From NCBI GenBank assembly GCA_947846985.1, contig CANTUZ010000002.1:130162889-130226888 (forward strand): a stretch of 64,000 nucleotides of DNA. Reading direction: 5' to 3'. The stretch's first letter is position 1; every line of letters starts with the position of its first letter. The position numbers and the translations under genes were made by a program. This stretch comes from Fratercula arctica. Lineage: Eukaryota; Chordata; Aves; Charadriiformes; Alcidae. Shown in pieces: positions 35,101-49,280 of the stretch. The notes under the pieces are model-generated. The model had not been told where the DNA came from, ran no database searches, and saw nothing but the letters and a program-made list of their open reading frames with translations.

Positions 35101-38100
35101 GGCCAGCATTTAGCACAAAAAGGCAAAATGTCTCATATGAAAAGAGTACGTAGGTATGAGGCCAGTCCTGTTTGACTGAACCCTACAGCCTTTTTTAGAA
35201 CTGAAGCAGGAGGGGCAAATGACTTAAACATAATTTAGAGCTGTGGCTGTGGGTTCAGGATGTGTCTGATCAGAAGTCTGTTCTGTACTGAGCAGCCCTT
35301 CAGGCCAGCATGGTACAGTTTAGCCTCTTTACTGGCGATATGTAAAGTAATTGCAGGAATGGCGAGCACTTGCAATACTGTGGCAGGAATTATAACCAGC
35401 CACTTCTGCATCTGTTTTCCCCTGTGTCCTGGCAGAACGCATAGTAACCCTTCACACTGAGCACAGGTGGCTTCTCATGCCTTTCCTTTGGCCCATGACC
35501 TGCATTTGGTCAGCTTTTTGTTTTTTTTTTTTCATCTTACTGCTCAATATTCCCTATGTCATTTTACAGTCTGTTACCTAACTGCAGGTCTGTGCAGTGC
35601 GGTTTGCTGTGTTCGATGGTGTTCAGCTGAGGTCAGGAGAGTGGCACCAGGTCAATGGGAGAGCTGGTTCCTCAGGAGGTAAGCCATGAGGCTGAAGGTC
35701 CCGTGGATCACCTTGATGAGCAACTTGTGTGTTGGGAAGAAAGAGAATGCTTCTCCAGACAGGATTAGAAATCTATGTTGGTGTTCTGTTACTTTAATAA
35801 GTGGTACGCGAAGGCTTGAAGTTGAAGACAGAAGTATGGTTTCACACTAGAGTGAAGTTCATTATAGAAGACATTATAATTTGAGAAAAGTCCTAGTTAT
35901 TTTTGACAAGAAATAGAGTAAGAAATCCCTACACTTCTAGTGTTTATTCTGTCAAAGGTGAATAAATTATATGGGAAACAGCTGAACAGAGCTGACCAAT
36001 TATTTTAGAAGGTATAGAAGCTAAAACCTGTGAACTGAATGCTAAGTAATAGAGTGTCTCTGGGTCTTTAAGCTCACTTAGAAGTGAATTTTTCAAAATA
36101 GTAAAACAAAGGGGAAAAAAAACGTTGTAAGTTGATTTATGAGGCCACTTATAAATATTGTATTTTATAAGTACTTTTGCTAGCCAACTTTGACCCTCAG
36201 GTCAATCCTTATACATACTTCATTGAACCTGATACTAGTTTATTGTAATCTGAGTTTTAGCTTGATATATTCTGCTGCCCGATGGTGAGGTTGGTGTGCA
36301 TAGGTTTCATTCTAAACTACATATGGAAAAATAACCCCAAATGCTGTAGCTGCTACAATACCAGTGAAATGGTGAATAATTCCTCTTAGCTTTTCAGTAG
36401 CTTCTTCAGTCTGTTGAATTCCAGAAGAATCAATGCAATTTGTTATATACCTCTATGTGTAGTTTTGGATGAAATAAGTATGTTGAAGAGAGAGATTTTT
36501 AACTAGAGTAGCTAACAGAGATGAGAGATCTTGGACTGAAGGATAATCTGCTTGATGAGTATATTAGCGAGAGAATAGATGAGGGTTAGACATGCTCTTC
36601 AGGAAGCATTCTGTCTACTTGTTAACACCAGCAGTGATGGAATGGTGGACAAGTCTTATTACAATATTGTGTCGCTGGTGTTAGTAATGCCTGTATGGAG
36701 CATAAGCTCTTCTGAGATACTTTTCTTTTCTGAAAGCAAATGGATTTCCTTTGAAGAGAGATGGCGCGACTGACTCACAGGTGTCCTTATCTCTCAGGCT
36801 GATATCTGCCAGTATTTGAAGACAATTTTTTTAGTTTAGGGGGTTATGAAATTGAAAGCATCCGCCTAATCTTGGAAATATCCCTTATTGCACTGAATCC
36901 CTGATCACGTGTCTGATATGTGTCAGCAATACCGCATTCACATTAATGTAACTTCTGCATTTATAACTCCAGCGTCATCTGTTTCCTCCCTAACTTGATT
37001 TAGAACCCAAACCCAGCCCTTACCTAAGCCCGGGTGGCTGAGCAGGAGGCCGGGTGTGACAGAGAAGTGGTTAACAGAGCACAGGGTTTTATTGCTGCCA
37101 GTCTTTTGTGGAGGCGTCCTCCCCCCGGGGCTCCTCTGGAGAGGCAGGGTGCAGCTGCAAAGAGCACTGTGCAGGCACAGATGTCTTCTGCTTGTGAAGT
37201 CAAGCTGAAAGCCGGCGTGCAAGCTGCCAGAGAGCCCGTGTCAGGCACCGCAAGCAGGAGGCACGACTGCGAGTCTGTTTGATGCTTCTTCCCCCTCCCT
37301 TTTTACCAGGGAAGACGGGAAGAAGGCTTTCAAAAGCTCTGAACCTTTCCCTGTATTCCTGTTACGTGAAAAGGAGTGTTATCCCTCGGGAAATAGGCTG
37401 AACGCAAGAACTATGCTTCAAAGGCATATGCGAACCAGGGAATCCCTGGGGCAGATCGTTTTGCCCGCGACAGTACACATGGTAGCCATTCCTCGATCTG
37501 TGTGACGGTGGCTGGAAAAAGTGGTTTTCTCCTGTACTTCCTCCACTGCTCTGTCAGAGGCAAATAGCACTTACGGCACAGAAGTGAGACTGAACCCGCA
37601 CGGAGCTACGCGAGTAAAACTCAATAGCAGAATGGAGGTTTTTAACTGGATTTCCCCTTGTCATTTCACGTGCCTGTATAAATACAGTTTTCTTTTCCCT
37701 ATTATACATGCATGAAGGAATCAACTAGAAAGGAGTCAAGCCAAAACCCACAGTGCTGTCTTCCCGTGTTCTTACAGTCTATATAGAATATATAGGCAAT
37801 ATTTTCACTATTTTTTCTAAAATGTTTATTTTTTAACATTACATAACTATTGTTTTAAAACTTCTCTAAAGCGAAACCTCCCCTCCAGAGGGACATTCAT
37901 CTAAGTGTCCTGAGGTGTTTATAGCAGAAAGGCAAACACCCATTGACTCCGGTGTGCACCACTGTAACATTGATCTAGTGTGTAAGAAAAATAGAAGATG
38001 TTTTTCAGTGGATAAAAAACCCTGGTAAATTTACACAATGATGTCAAATACATTGGCATTCATTGTTTGGTGAGTTGCCACAGATAAGGTAGATTTCCCA

Positions 38101-40190
38101 GGCTTAAGGGTGCTATTTTGAAACACAGTTGCTGTTAAAGGAGATTTGCAGTACTCTAAAAAAAATGGGAGTGACATAATAGATCAAAATGAAGACATAA
38201 AACACGGAGACAGGTTGTGTCTGAACAGCAAAAGCAGCCTTTTCTTCGCTTTCCACGCAAAATCTGTGGCCTCAGGTGTGGCAGTGAGTGCTGTTTCTTC
38301 TGCACAATAGTATGTGTTTCCAGTATAGTCCTCTGATGGTAGGGAACCCTCCAGGCTGGATGGCTGGGTGATGCTGGGAGCTGGTGTTGCATGGAGCCTC
38401 ACCACCAAAAGGCTCTGGGCAAGCTGAGGGCCATGCAGGAGGGCTGGCTTCTGGGGCAGCTGGGCTACAGCCCGTTTTGGAGACAAACTGCCCAGGGGAT
38501 AGAGCGGAGTGTTGGTGCTCTGGCTGGCTTGTCATGTGTCAAAGGAAGGAAACCCCTATCAGCAGCAAGATGCGTGTTGATTGGAATCACACATGCAATT
38601 TAGATAACTATGTTTGCATCCTGTGTAAGTAACCTAATATTTGAGCTGAAGAGCTGACATTATTTCATATTGTAAGGGTTCAAGAAAAATGGAACAGTCA
38701 GTCTAAGTCACCAGATACGCTACCCTAAGTGTAGAAGGGATCAGCAGAAAAGAAGACCAAGGACAAGGTAGGGAGTAAGAGAAAAATAGCCACCAAGTAT
38801 CTAAATGTGCTGTAGTGTCTATTAGGGTTTTGTCACCTAAAAGTCAAGGCAACATTACTCAATTCTTCTTAAAAACCCTTAGCTTGATATCTCATGTAGC
38901 TGTTTGTTCAAAAGAGAAGGTAGTGCCCTTTTGGTCTAAAAGAGGAGGTAGTGGCCATATGATTTCATACAAAGGTTCTCCAGTTTGCCGTGTCTTATTT
39001 CATGGCACAGACCTTCAGTGCAGTGACAGCCATCTACTGAAAGAGGAGGTCTGATGACTAACCTACTTGTGAGTGAGATTATTCCTCCTGTGAAAGCAAA
39101 GCAGTGTTTTCTCCAACTGTGTAGGACAGAATTTTAAATTAAGCAGGGGAGACAGCTGTTCCCTCATGTTTACTGACAGCTCGTGCATATGTGTTAGGCA
39201 TAGGCATATAAAAGTTACTGCGCAAAGTGAGGTGCTTTGCAGCTGTGCTAGGTCACATCAGCATGTCACCACACCAGCCCAAAAAACAAGGTACGCCAGA
39301 GACGGGTATACATTTTGCTTGAGAAAAAATTAATATGATATTGCCAGCTTTTTTGTTGTGTAAATCACTCCTGGTGAAGATTTAGTCTCACAAGCCCACC
39401 TCTGGGGTGAAAACACAGCTATTAAAGAAAGCATGAGCATTTTATAGTATTTGGGGAGTAAAATTAATGAGCCTTGCTTACAAATTAAATGCAGACGAGT
39501 AGATGTGTGTTCTCATCTGTCCCTAATGTCATTGTTTCAGTACTGAGTGCCTTGTAATATTGAGTGATTTGAGATTAACAGTCATTTGACAGAGCAGAGA
39601 AGCCCTGTTGTACAAACGTGGACCTGAGGTACACTACAGTTTACTTTAAGGTCACAAAGAAAGTCCATCACAAAGCAGGAAGCTGGATCCAAATCTTTCA
39701 TGTCCTACACAGCCTCCTACACCTGGACCATCTTTTCTTTCTGTGGAAGAAATATGTCTTACATATTCTAGACCTAAGGCAGGCAGAGTTTATCCTCCCT
39801 TACCGTTACTAATTAAATAATGTTCTCATTTAATAATGCTGGCAGAGATTTTCAAGGTTACAGGCCTAAGGGACTGAGATGTCTTGTTTCTGTTCCTTTT
39901 AATGGGAAATAAGCTATTTTAGCCGATATATTGTGGGTGTGTCCGTGTAATGGTGTACATGTCAGTTGATCCTAGAGTCTTTTGACATGTTTAGTTCAGT
40001 GCTATTCTTTAAAAGAAAATTTATAGATTATACTATACTTAAGGAATTTAACTGTTACTTATCATAGTAACCATTTGCCTTTGATCAGATTTCTACAGTG
40101 TGGCTTGAAAAGTTAGTTAATATTTAATTTAGAGTCAATAAAATAGGCTTTGTGGGTGGGAAAACAAAAAGAAATGCTAAGAGCAGAGAT

Positions 40191-40223
40191 AAAAGAGTAA
40201 GAAAGTAAGAAAGAGTAAGAAAG
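40191..40223. repeat. Purine-rich (AAGA/GTAA)n simple repeat
   Basis: Irregular repetition of GTAAGAAA units on the + strand. All purine apart from single T positions. Confidence 0.8.
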
Positions 40224-40725
40224 ATGCATCCAGATTTTGCTTTAGATATTTATCCATTGTCTTTGATTCTTAATTCCGTTGTGGTCTTTTGTCTTGAAAA
40301 TTCCTTTTGTTCGGTAAGCAGATGTGAAGCATCTCCTCTGAGATGCTGCAACCTGCCCACTCTTCCAGTATACTCTGGACAAGCTGAATTTATAATGGCT
40401 GCAGCCAGCTTCCTCTGGATTCTGAAATGGGTTGTAGGGCAAAAATTCCTAAGCTAATTCCAGCTAGTCTACCCCAGGACTGGCAGCTGGATTGCTGCCT
40501 CACCCTTTGGTGCTACCCTCATATTTATTCAGAGGCAAGGCTTATAAATTTCGATGCAGGGATGCCAGCTGACAGCCTCAGTGCTGCTGTGCATTGTGGA
40601 AGGACCAGCATGCTCAGTGATATGCGATTTCAGCACGAAGCTCCATCATATCAGGTCTGCGTCTTCCAAATTTTTTGTTTAACATTTGGTTTCTTTCCAC
40701 TGTGACTTGTGGTCACAATTAGTCT

Positions 40726-41075
40726 TAGAATCATAGAATGTGTTGGGTCGGAAGGGACCTTTAAAGGTCATCTAGTCCAACCCCCCTGCAGTGAGCAGGG
40801 ACATCTTCAACTCGATCAGGTTGCTCAGAGCCTCATCAAGCCTGGCCTTGAACGTCTCCAGGGATGGGGCCTCCACCACCTCTCTGGGCAGCCTGTTCCA
40901 GTGTCTCAGCCCCCTCATTGTAAAGAACTTCTTCCTAATGTCTAATCTAAACCTACCCTGTTGTAGTTTAAAACCATTGTCCCTTGTCCTATTGCTACGT
41001 GCCCTTGCAAACAGTCCCTCCCCAGCTTTCCTGTAGGCCCCCTTCAGGTACTGGAAGGCTGCTATAACGTCTTCA
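40726..41075 (-). mobile_element. CR1 LINE 3' fragment, antisense to KCNB2, with an open ORF2 C-terminus
   Basis: The 3' end lies at the left (AGAATCATAGAATG, the reverse complement of the octamer tail). Reading leftwards on the minus strand, the frame is open through [48 protein letters not shown] and ends naturally as LLTAGGLD. This is the complete C-terminus of CR1 ORF2 without a stop or frameshift. The 5' truncation is at about 41075. The intact frame over roughly 100 codons makes it probably the youngest copy in the window. Confidence 0.95.
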
Positions 41076-42879
41076 TTACAGTAGTGCTGCAGTAGCCAGT
41101 AGAGAACCACTGTGTACACCACACTGATCTCAGTGAGCTCGTAGGCTGAGTAGGTGGTGGACAGGAGGGACGAAAAACACATGGGTGCAGAAAATGGAGT
41201 TGAGCAGGGACGTGGTTACAACAGTCGGTGCTGTTAGAGCACACTAGCTGGGCTTCTGGAGGTTCAGTAGTGGCTGACATTTTCTTAGACAATATGTATA
41301 GATCTTCCATGACTGGAGTTAACTTTCCTTAGTTTTATCTCCACCTTGTTCCAATTTCTCCCTCTTGCATGGCTCAGAAAAAGGCTGAGCTGGGCATGCT
41401 GAAAAACAGATTTGATGCAGTAGGTGAGCTTGGATAAAGTCATCACCTAACATTGCATGTAGTCATTTCTCTATATCACAAACAAGTGAACTGAAGACAT
41501 TATGGAGACTTTTTTCAAACAAAAAGTAGGGAAAATATGGCAGGTGAAGAAGCACACAAAATCAGGGTGACCATCCACTAGAGAGAAAGTTAAAAAGAAG
41601 CTCTCTCCTTAATTAAGAATAGGACAGAGATCAATCAAAAAACAGTGCTGGGAAAGTCCTAATGAAGCCAGGTGTGTAAAATCAGAAAGAGCAATATTTA
41701 TTAAGGTGATACGTAAATTATATAACTCTAAAAACATACGGCAAATGGAGCAAAATGCCTAGTTTTATTTGAGGTTATTAGCCAAATAAGTGTTTCAGAG
41801 TCTTGATGGAAGAGAAATCATCAACCTGTAATATCAAGCTACAAAGTGTGTATGAATGCCAGAGAAATTCCTACCACTGGGGGAAGGCTCCTATACATTA
41901 GGAATGAAGAGTTCACACTATCAGGAGGAACCCAGAATCCCAGATGTAAACAGAAAGAATGAAATGCTACAGCTGTACTACCCTCTGCTTTGCCTGCGTG
42001 AGGATGAGGATTGTGAAGAGCTGAAGGAAACCAAAGGGGCTGCAAAGGCAAAAAACACATGATAAGGTGTGATATAAATAGCAGATGTTTAGACCCCATA
42101 AATGTATGTTTCAAAATATAACCCTAGAAAAGCTATTAAAAATGAGCATTTTTGGAAATTTGTCATCATTTAAAAATCAAAAATAAAAAGGACCCACTAT
42201 GGAAATACTTAATTTCAAAACAGAAGATTCCTCAAAGCTGAGGAAATTTCCTGGAATCAACTTTAAAGGAGCAAATATGGTAGGGGGAAAAAAAAATTAA
42301 ACCAAAACTGTTTCAATTATATTAACACTTACTGAAAAAAAATCAATCCTACAAGCTGGTATGGTAAAACAGCTAATCAAAGAGTTTTCTTGCACATAAA
42401 TAAGCCTTCAGAAAATGGAACTCATGTCCAAGCAAGGAAAACAGCGTAAGCACAAGGAAAGGTCCTTTGAATGCTGCTCTGGATGTCCCCAGCCATGGGC
42501 TGCTGAGGTTGGGAGTACGTACCAAGGAAAATCTCCCCCTGAGCTCTTCCCTTTTATACTCCTTCCCTGGCATTGGGAATCATCTCAAATTGGAGATTTG
42601 AGATAAATAGGTAGGTGAGCCGTTGCTCTGCGTTGGTGTGGGCATTTTTGTGTCTGTTCTTACAGGAAAGCTCATCCTCCTCCTTCACATACCACCGCTG
42701 CAGCGTGCTAGGAGTTTTCTGAGCGCGTTTCGGATATTTCAAGGTCAAGTGGTCCCCAAGCTGAGTTTTGTGTTTGTTTGCTTGTTTCTGGTTAACAGTG
42801 CTACTTCGGTTGCTTGAGTTTATTCAGTCAATCTGTGTCCTTGTGCTGTTTGTACCCAAACAGTTGATCAAACAAGGTG

Positions 42880-43440
42880 CCACTGCGGGGGCTTTTTTTG
42901 TCACTCTGCAACCCAAAGGGGAAGCAGTTACCCTGCGCAGCTTGGAGGTGAAGTTAATTAGCAGAAATGTGGCTATAAAAAGACACCCAAGGGAAATGTC
43001 AAGAAAAATGCACCGTGTCGCCCTCTCGCCTCCAAATCACAGCAGCTCCCCTTGTTCCGAGGCCAGTGACAAAGCACAGCTGGGGCCCATTTCCAGCTAC
43101 GCAGAAGGCAGTGCCGCGCGGCTCCCTGACAGCTGGTTAGCATTGCTGCTATGTCGTTGGGTCTACACAAGATACCGTTGTTTTTCTTTGGTAAAGCCAG
43201 GTTTTGATCTTTGGAGCCTGTTGTGTTTTCAGGGTTGGGTTGTTTTTTTTTTTTTTTCGTGGCTCAGAAACATTTAGCTACTCGGCTTTCTCAGGGTCAT
43301 AAAATGTTTGCATTGAGAAATAAAGGAGAATGTTTTTTTTTCTTTTGAGCGCTGGTGTGAATCATTGATGAATAGCAAAGAAATGGGCCCTCATTAATCG
43401 TAACAGTCCTTGTGGAAAGCAAACACTGAGCAGGCGCATG
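42880..43440. promoter_or_regulatory. Candidate intronic regulatory element (GC-richer, CpG-containing)
   Basis: Repeat-free block with raised GC and scattered CpG (around 43015-43135, e.g. GTGTCGCCCTCTCGCC and GCCGCGCGGCTC), flanked by homeodomain-type motifs (TTAATTAGC at about 42955; CATTAATCG near 43393). A long + strand frame runs through it but has no recognisable protein features. The composition differs from the surrounding AT-rich intron. Conservation is inferred, not shown. Confidence 0.27.
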
Positions 43441-44730
43441 TTCGGGAGCGTCTTATGTCAGGTGCGCTTTCAGGCAAGGCTGACGTGGAAGCCTCCCTTG
43501 TCATACCGCGCAGTAGTGCTCCTTCTGTGCTGGGGGCGCTGATTTCATTAGGGGTTAGCTAAAAAAACAAGATTCATTTGGAAGGCAGTTACTCCTTCGC
43601 TTCCATCCCTGCAGTTTCTCAGATGGAGGAATAAAAGTTGACAACCATAGAGAACAAGTTCAAGACTGGAGGGAATATTACAGTCCTGTAATTTCCCCCC
43701 TTGCTCCCTGTACCAGGAGGTACACCCCGCGTTCTTCAAAATTATTTCATCAGTAAAATTTGTAATTTTTGTACTGGGTTTAGAAGAGAATAAATCCTGT
43801 AAGTAGAAATATGGCAACACTTGAAATACCACAAGTGGAGCTCGCATTTTTTGTGTCTGGAGTATTGCGTTTCAAATTTTTTTTCTTGCCACTGATTTCA
43901 TAAAAATTCCATTCCGGGCGTCTAGAGATAACTGAAATATGGCAGTTGTTAGAGGATGTCATTATATACTCAGCTAGTGAAGCAAAGGCAGTTTGTGATT
44001 AGGAAATCTACTGAAGAAAAATAATCTCTCAGTTGTTTGTCCTTTAGAATCAAATGTCTTCAGAGCAAATTTTAGTCCATATGTAGAGATTTTAGAAGAG
44101 TTAGTAAAGTAATATTTATTACCCAGTAGACGTAAGTATTTTAGTGCAACGAAATGAAACAGAAGTCAAGGTATCAATCTAAAATACAAAAGAACAGGGT
44201 TTTTTCTATATTTTACGGCATTTAAGAAATGTCACTTGACAGAGTATGTGGTGGTTTGGTTTCTCCAACAATAGGAAATAAGGTGATCTGTGTGAGGGGA
44301 AATGATATGGTGTCTGGCTCTTTAGTCTAACAACTTGTGCAAATGAAAGGGACTCAAAAGAAAATTTCAAGTGTCAGCAGGTCACATGATAGGGAGTAAT
44401 CCCATTCACCGGTATTTTACGATCTCACAGTGCCTAGAGACGTTGTGTAAAGCCAGAAAAACCTTCGATGAGATCTTACGTATATAATTTCAGGAGACAA
44501 AAGAGCTATAGAAGGCATGGGAGGTTTCCTACAGCGAGCCCAGAGGCAGCGCGGTAACGCGGTCTCAGTTCTGCCGCAGCGCTGCTGGCCTGGGTGACCT
44601 GACCAACACCCCGAGCCCCATCTCACCGGTGGCCCACAGAGCCCCAGTCCAGGACAGAAGCCACAGCCCTGCCCTGACACGAGCCGGGTGTTCCCATTGG
44701 GTCCAGCTTTCAAACCATGAGTTCTATCTT

Positions 44731-44785
44731 TTTATACATATGTATATATATGTTTGTGCTTGTACGTATATCTGTATATTCAGTT
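44731..44785. repeat. Imperfect (TA)n/(TGTA)n alternating tract
   Basis: TATACATATGTATATATATG followed by TGTACGTATATCTGTATA. Degenerate microsatellite. Confidence 0.7.
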
Positions 44786-47700
44786 ATAATCCTTGTCAGC
44801 AGTTTCCAGCACTTAATCTTATGGAGAGGAAGAGAAAACATAATCAGTTCCTTCAGAAATGTTTTTGACATAAATCCCGAGGTGTCCCACTTTGTAATAT
44901 TTTTCCTTAAGTGCTTGGTAGCTGAACTCCGGTTACCCCAGCTTTTTCAGTTGCTGCTGAAATGGCAGTTCTGTGGAAGGAGTGTTTCTTCCAAGGTTTG
45001 CTTTTTCACTTATAAAAAAGCGTAAAGAATGGAAGAGGAAGAGGTGAACCATCTAAACTCACCCTGAACTGTTTTACATTAATTGAATTTTACTTAGGTG
45101 TGTAAGTCATTTGGGTACTGAGCTTTAATTTTGAGGCATTCCATGCATTTTAGAAAATGTTGGCTCAGTTGGATTACATCGCTAAATACAAAATCTGCAG
45201 CAGCCTGAAGCCTGAATTCAGCCCTCCTTTATGTTGGTAGGAGTCCTGTTTCTTGGAGCTGAACTGGCTCTCCAGACCCAGTCCCGCTGCAGGAGAGCTG
45301 AGGATTCATCCCTTCTGCCTCCAGCACCCAAGCTCAGGTGCCTGAGTCAGGAGTCTGGTTGTCTCCAGCTCCATCCCATAGCCTGGGAAAACAGGAGCTC
45401 AGCGGGGCTGAGTGCAGCCTTAGGTAACATGTCCTTCTCCGCCAACTGCAGAAGGAACTCAAGGCTCCTTGAGTAGGACCTTGGTTCAGCAGTATGGACC
45501 TCGGGCAGAGCACCTGCATGGCACAGGTAAGGACTTACCAAGTTGTCTTCTGGTGCTGCATCACCAACCAAGCTCTCAAAAGCTTAAGAGCAGCATGACT
45601 GGCTTCACCAGAGGTAGGAGAAAGGGATGACAAAACAGGTGTTGGTGTCCTGCGCCACATTCACCATATTAGTTCAAAAGACCTCTGAATTTTCTCATCC
45701 TGTGAGGCAGCAAGGTCAGTTATCTGCACAGCTTCTCCCATCCTCTTCTGTTCAGATGGAAGCTGCCGCTTTTCCAAAATACTGATAGGAAAAAGCTGGA
45801 TTTGGCACAAAACTTTGAGGATTCTTTGCAAAAAGCGTCTCCAATTTTTGCTGAACTAAATGGGAGTTAAATTTTTCTCAGTGGATATCCATCATCTAAC
45901 GGGCTACAAAGCGTGTTCCACAGAAATGTAGCCAGGTATTGGAAGATAGCAAAAGAAATATTTATGCCTTGGGTTTTTATATTTTTAAACTGTCCTTAGC
46001 TTCTGAAGAAAAAGTTTGCAGCTAGTCACAGAAAGGCATACTCCTTCCTGAGAGCTGCTCCGTTGCATTATGCCAACAAAGCAATAAATTTGGTGACATG
46101 CGTACATCATACCACTTCTTAGGAACTGTTGTAGTCATTCTCCTTGAAACCATGACAGTTAATATTAAAATTCATGATCACATTGTCTACAGAATAAATA
46201 GGGAATACCTTGTTCTTTTCATCACATTATGTCACTTGTGGATTACACTTTGTACGCATTATTTTGTCTGAATTTAAGCCTGTACCTGACTGCAAGTCAT
46301 CTCTTAAAATTGAGCATTTGAGTACGATGATTGGTTTGGTGAAGCAGAGATGAGATACAGCACTTGTTTGTCTCTTGATCCACTGTTTGCATAAAATAAG
46401 CAAACAGTGAGCCACCTTTTTTCTAAATTCTCGAAATCTCACTCAGGTCAGAATCAGTTCTGTTTATAGTTTCACAGAGATGTGATAGATTTTGTAATTC
46501 AGCTGCCTTAAGGATAAAAATGTTTCAATTTTTAAACAACTAGGTCAAAACATGCGGAATTATTCCAAACAGGAGAATAGTGCTGTGAAATGGTCTTGGT
46601 TTTAGTCACAGAAACAGAAATAGAAAATAAGCCAAAAAAATTGATCACACTATTGGGGAAATTAGAACAGATTTAAAGACATTGTGACAATGTGATAATG
46701 TACATGTTATGCCTAAGGGAAAAAATGCCGAAATGCATCTTCATGTATATGAATGGTAAGACTGGTGACTTTATAGTCTGGTCATTTTTGCAGTGCTTCG
46801 TTTTTATCAGGAATGTAATAATCCAAGCTTTATGTTGTGTGATCAACTTAGGAAATGAATCTGCGCTATCCAAAAGTAGCGAGGGTGGTACTTTTATAGA
46901 TCGAAGCATGGATTGGCAATGGAAATGAAGAAAATACTATTTTCTTCTCGTCAGTTACTACTCAAAATTTACATACACCACGTAAACAGCACACCTGCAC
47001 AATGTTGTCGCTGATTATGGCTGTTCTCAAAGCTCCTTGTCACAGTTGATGCAGCACTTTAAATACTTTGAGAGTACAGCCAGGTCCTTTGTCCCCTCAG
47101 GTGGCTGAACTTGATTCAGTGACACAGGATCTGAAATAAAACTGCTGTATTTAATTGATTTTTTGGGGTCAGTTTGGTTTTGCCTGAGTATCTCACTAGC
47201 AGTTGCCGCATTGTTGGGAGGGGAGCAGAAGCTTTTGGAAGTGGCCATCTGAGAGTTTGCTGACAGGAATAATAAGGTAGCTCAGAGCCTGCTGAAATCC
47301 TGGTGGGATAGTCAGCAAATCACTTTTGACTGCTTCGAGCTGGAGCCAAGTGTTTCATATTTACATCATACTCATCTGTGGAGAATTAATCTGGTACTCC
47401 AGAAGGGTGGAAACTGCTTAAGAATCTGTTACACTGGGTCCCAAACTGCCAATACTGTGGATGTCACGCTTCCAGGAATAAAAGCATATGTGCTCATTTT
47501 TAATTCAGAGTCTCTAAATACGTCTTCTGCTGTGAGAATAATTTGCTAGTCTGCATAAACTTTTCTATTACTGTTTCTGTTGAGCAACACAGGGACAGGC
47601 AGCGTTCTATATTTTTCTCAAGTGAATCACATATTGCTATAACTTTACTTTATTAGCGATGAGATAGTTCAGATTAGATGTATTCTCAGGACTTAACACG

Positions 47701-49225
47701 TGCTGTGTATTGAACTGGCAGTATAGGGCACATGGAAGAAATGGTCCTACTCCAACTAGAAGACCTCGGTCTGCTTCTCCTGTTGACTTCTAACCTGAGA
47801 AGAAAAAATACTGTGCTAAGGGAAACGGCAGAATGGTGGGCAAAGATCAAAGGCCGTCTGACAGAAGGAAAGGATGGCAATTGGTTTGACAGCAGAAGAA
47901 TCACAGAAATTGTATCTTCTTCTAATTCTGGACAAAACTTACAAATAACTACAATTTGCAAGTTTTCTTATTCACGGCTATTCTGACTAGATAAGGACTG
48001 GCCACTGAAGTCAAGCGCGTTGTTCTGACCTTGCGCCAGAAGGTCTGGCTCCACGGTAAAAGATGGGTTCAAGGCTCTGAATCACTGAATCAGAGCAATA
48101 CTCTTCATTGTGGACTGACATTCCCATTGTGGCTGAAAACAGTTAAGCTAGATTTTGACTCGGACAGAAATGGAGCCAGCTCAAATCCAAACTGTTAAAT
48201 GGGAGGAAATGAGAACTTTTTGCCAAGGCTTTGTGCAATAAAAACTAATTCGCCCTGCGGGGCTTGCCTTGTAAATTTTACTGAAAAGCCATTGTAGTGA
48301 GCATATATACACATAATTTACCCATGCACAAACGTGAACACGCATGACTGTAGATGTGCACAGAAATGATGCACAATTGTTGTCCTGCCTCCTTAGTTAA
48401 TAATTTCATGGAAGAACAAAGGAACCACTGTATCCAGTGTACTCTGACTTTATGTTGACTGAAAGATAATGGAGAAATAACATAGAATAAGGAGAAACTA
48501 GGGCTTTACTAATCCAAAATTGGCCTCATAACGGAGGCTTGCTGTATTCTGGCTTTTAGATTAATCGTTTCTGTTTACATGCTTTCTGGGATAATAGTTG
48601 CTTTTCCTTTTGTAAAATGTGATCCAGCCTCTCAGGAATTTCTGAAAACTTTCTTACATCCCTTAAACACTCTCTTAAGAATTTAGCACAGAAGTCTGAG
48701 CAAATGAAAAGAGCAGGTAGTTTCCGATAGGCTCATGAGTTACTCTGAAGGCTGTTCAAGGGATATCTTCATCATCATGGATTTGTGTCATGATCCAAAC
48801 CAGCAGGATTATGATAGATCTGGAACACAGGATGTCAGGTTTACAGGTAGATGGACATGTCAGGTAATTGAGAAAGTACTTTAATTTTTCAGGTTGATGG
48901 GAAATAGGTATCTGAAGGAAATGACAATATATTCCATTACATTTTAATATTGCCTTCCACCTGTTTTTATAACATGAGCTCACTGTAAGAGCTCGGTTCT
49001 GGAAAGACATGATGCAGCTGAGGGCAGTGAGGTAGGATCCATACAGAATAACACTGATTCTGGGTTTGGATTAGGTATTTAGTTCCTGCCTCTCTGAATT
49101 TACAGCTTATTGTAGGAAGCAGAGAGAGTACGCGATATGCTGCAGTATGCAGACCTGCCATGGAAAGACAGGTCTGAGGGCTAGAAGTGAAAATTGTCAT
49201 TGTCTGACAAATCCACACAACTAAT

Positions 49226-49280
49226 TTACTGAGAACTGGTGTCATTTACTGAGAGCTGGTGAGCTTACTGAGAGCTACTG
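49226..49280. repeat. Three imperfect ~20-bp tandem units
   Basis: TTACTGAGARCTGGTG-like units begin at 49226, 49246 and 49265, the last ending in CTACTG. Confidence 0.8.

Noticed and set aside
42768..43277. 169-codon + strand frame
   Set aside because: No recognisable domain, ends in a run encoded by a T tract, and lies wholly in intronic sequence. Treated as part of a candidate regulatory stretch.
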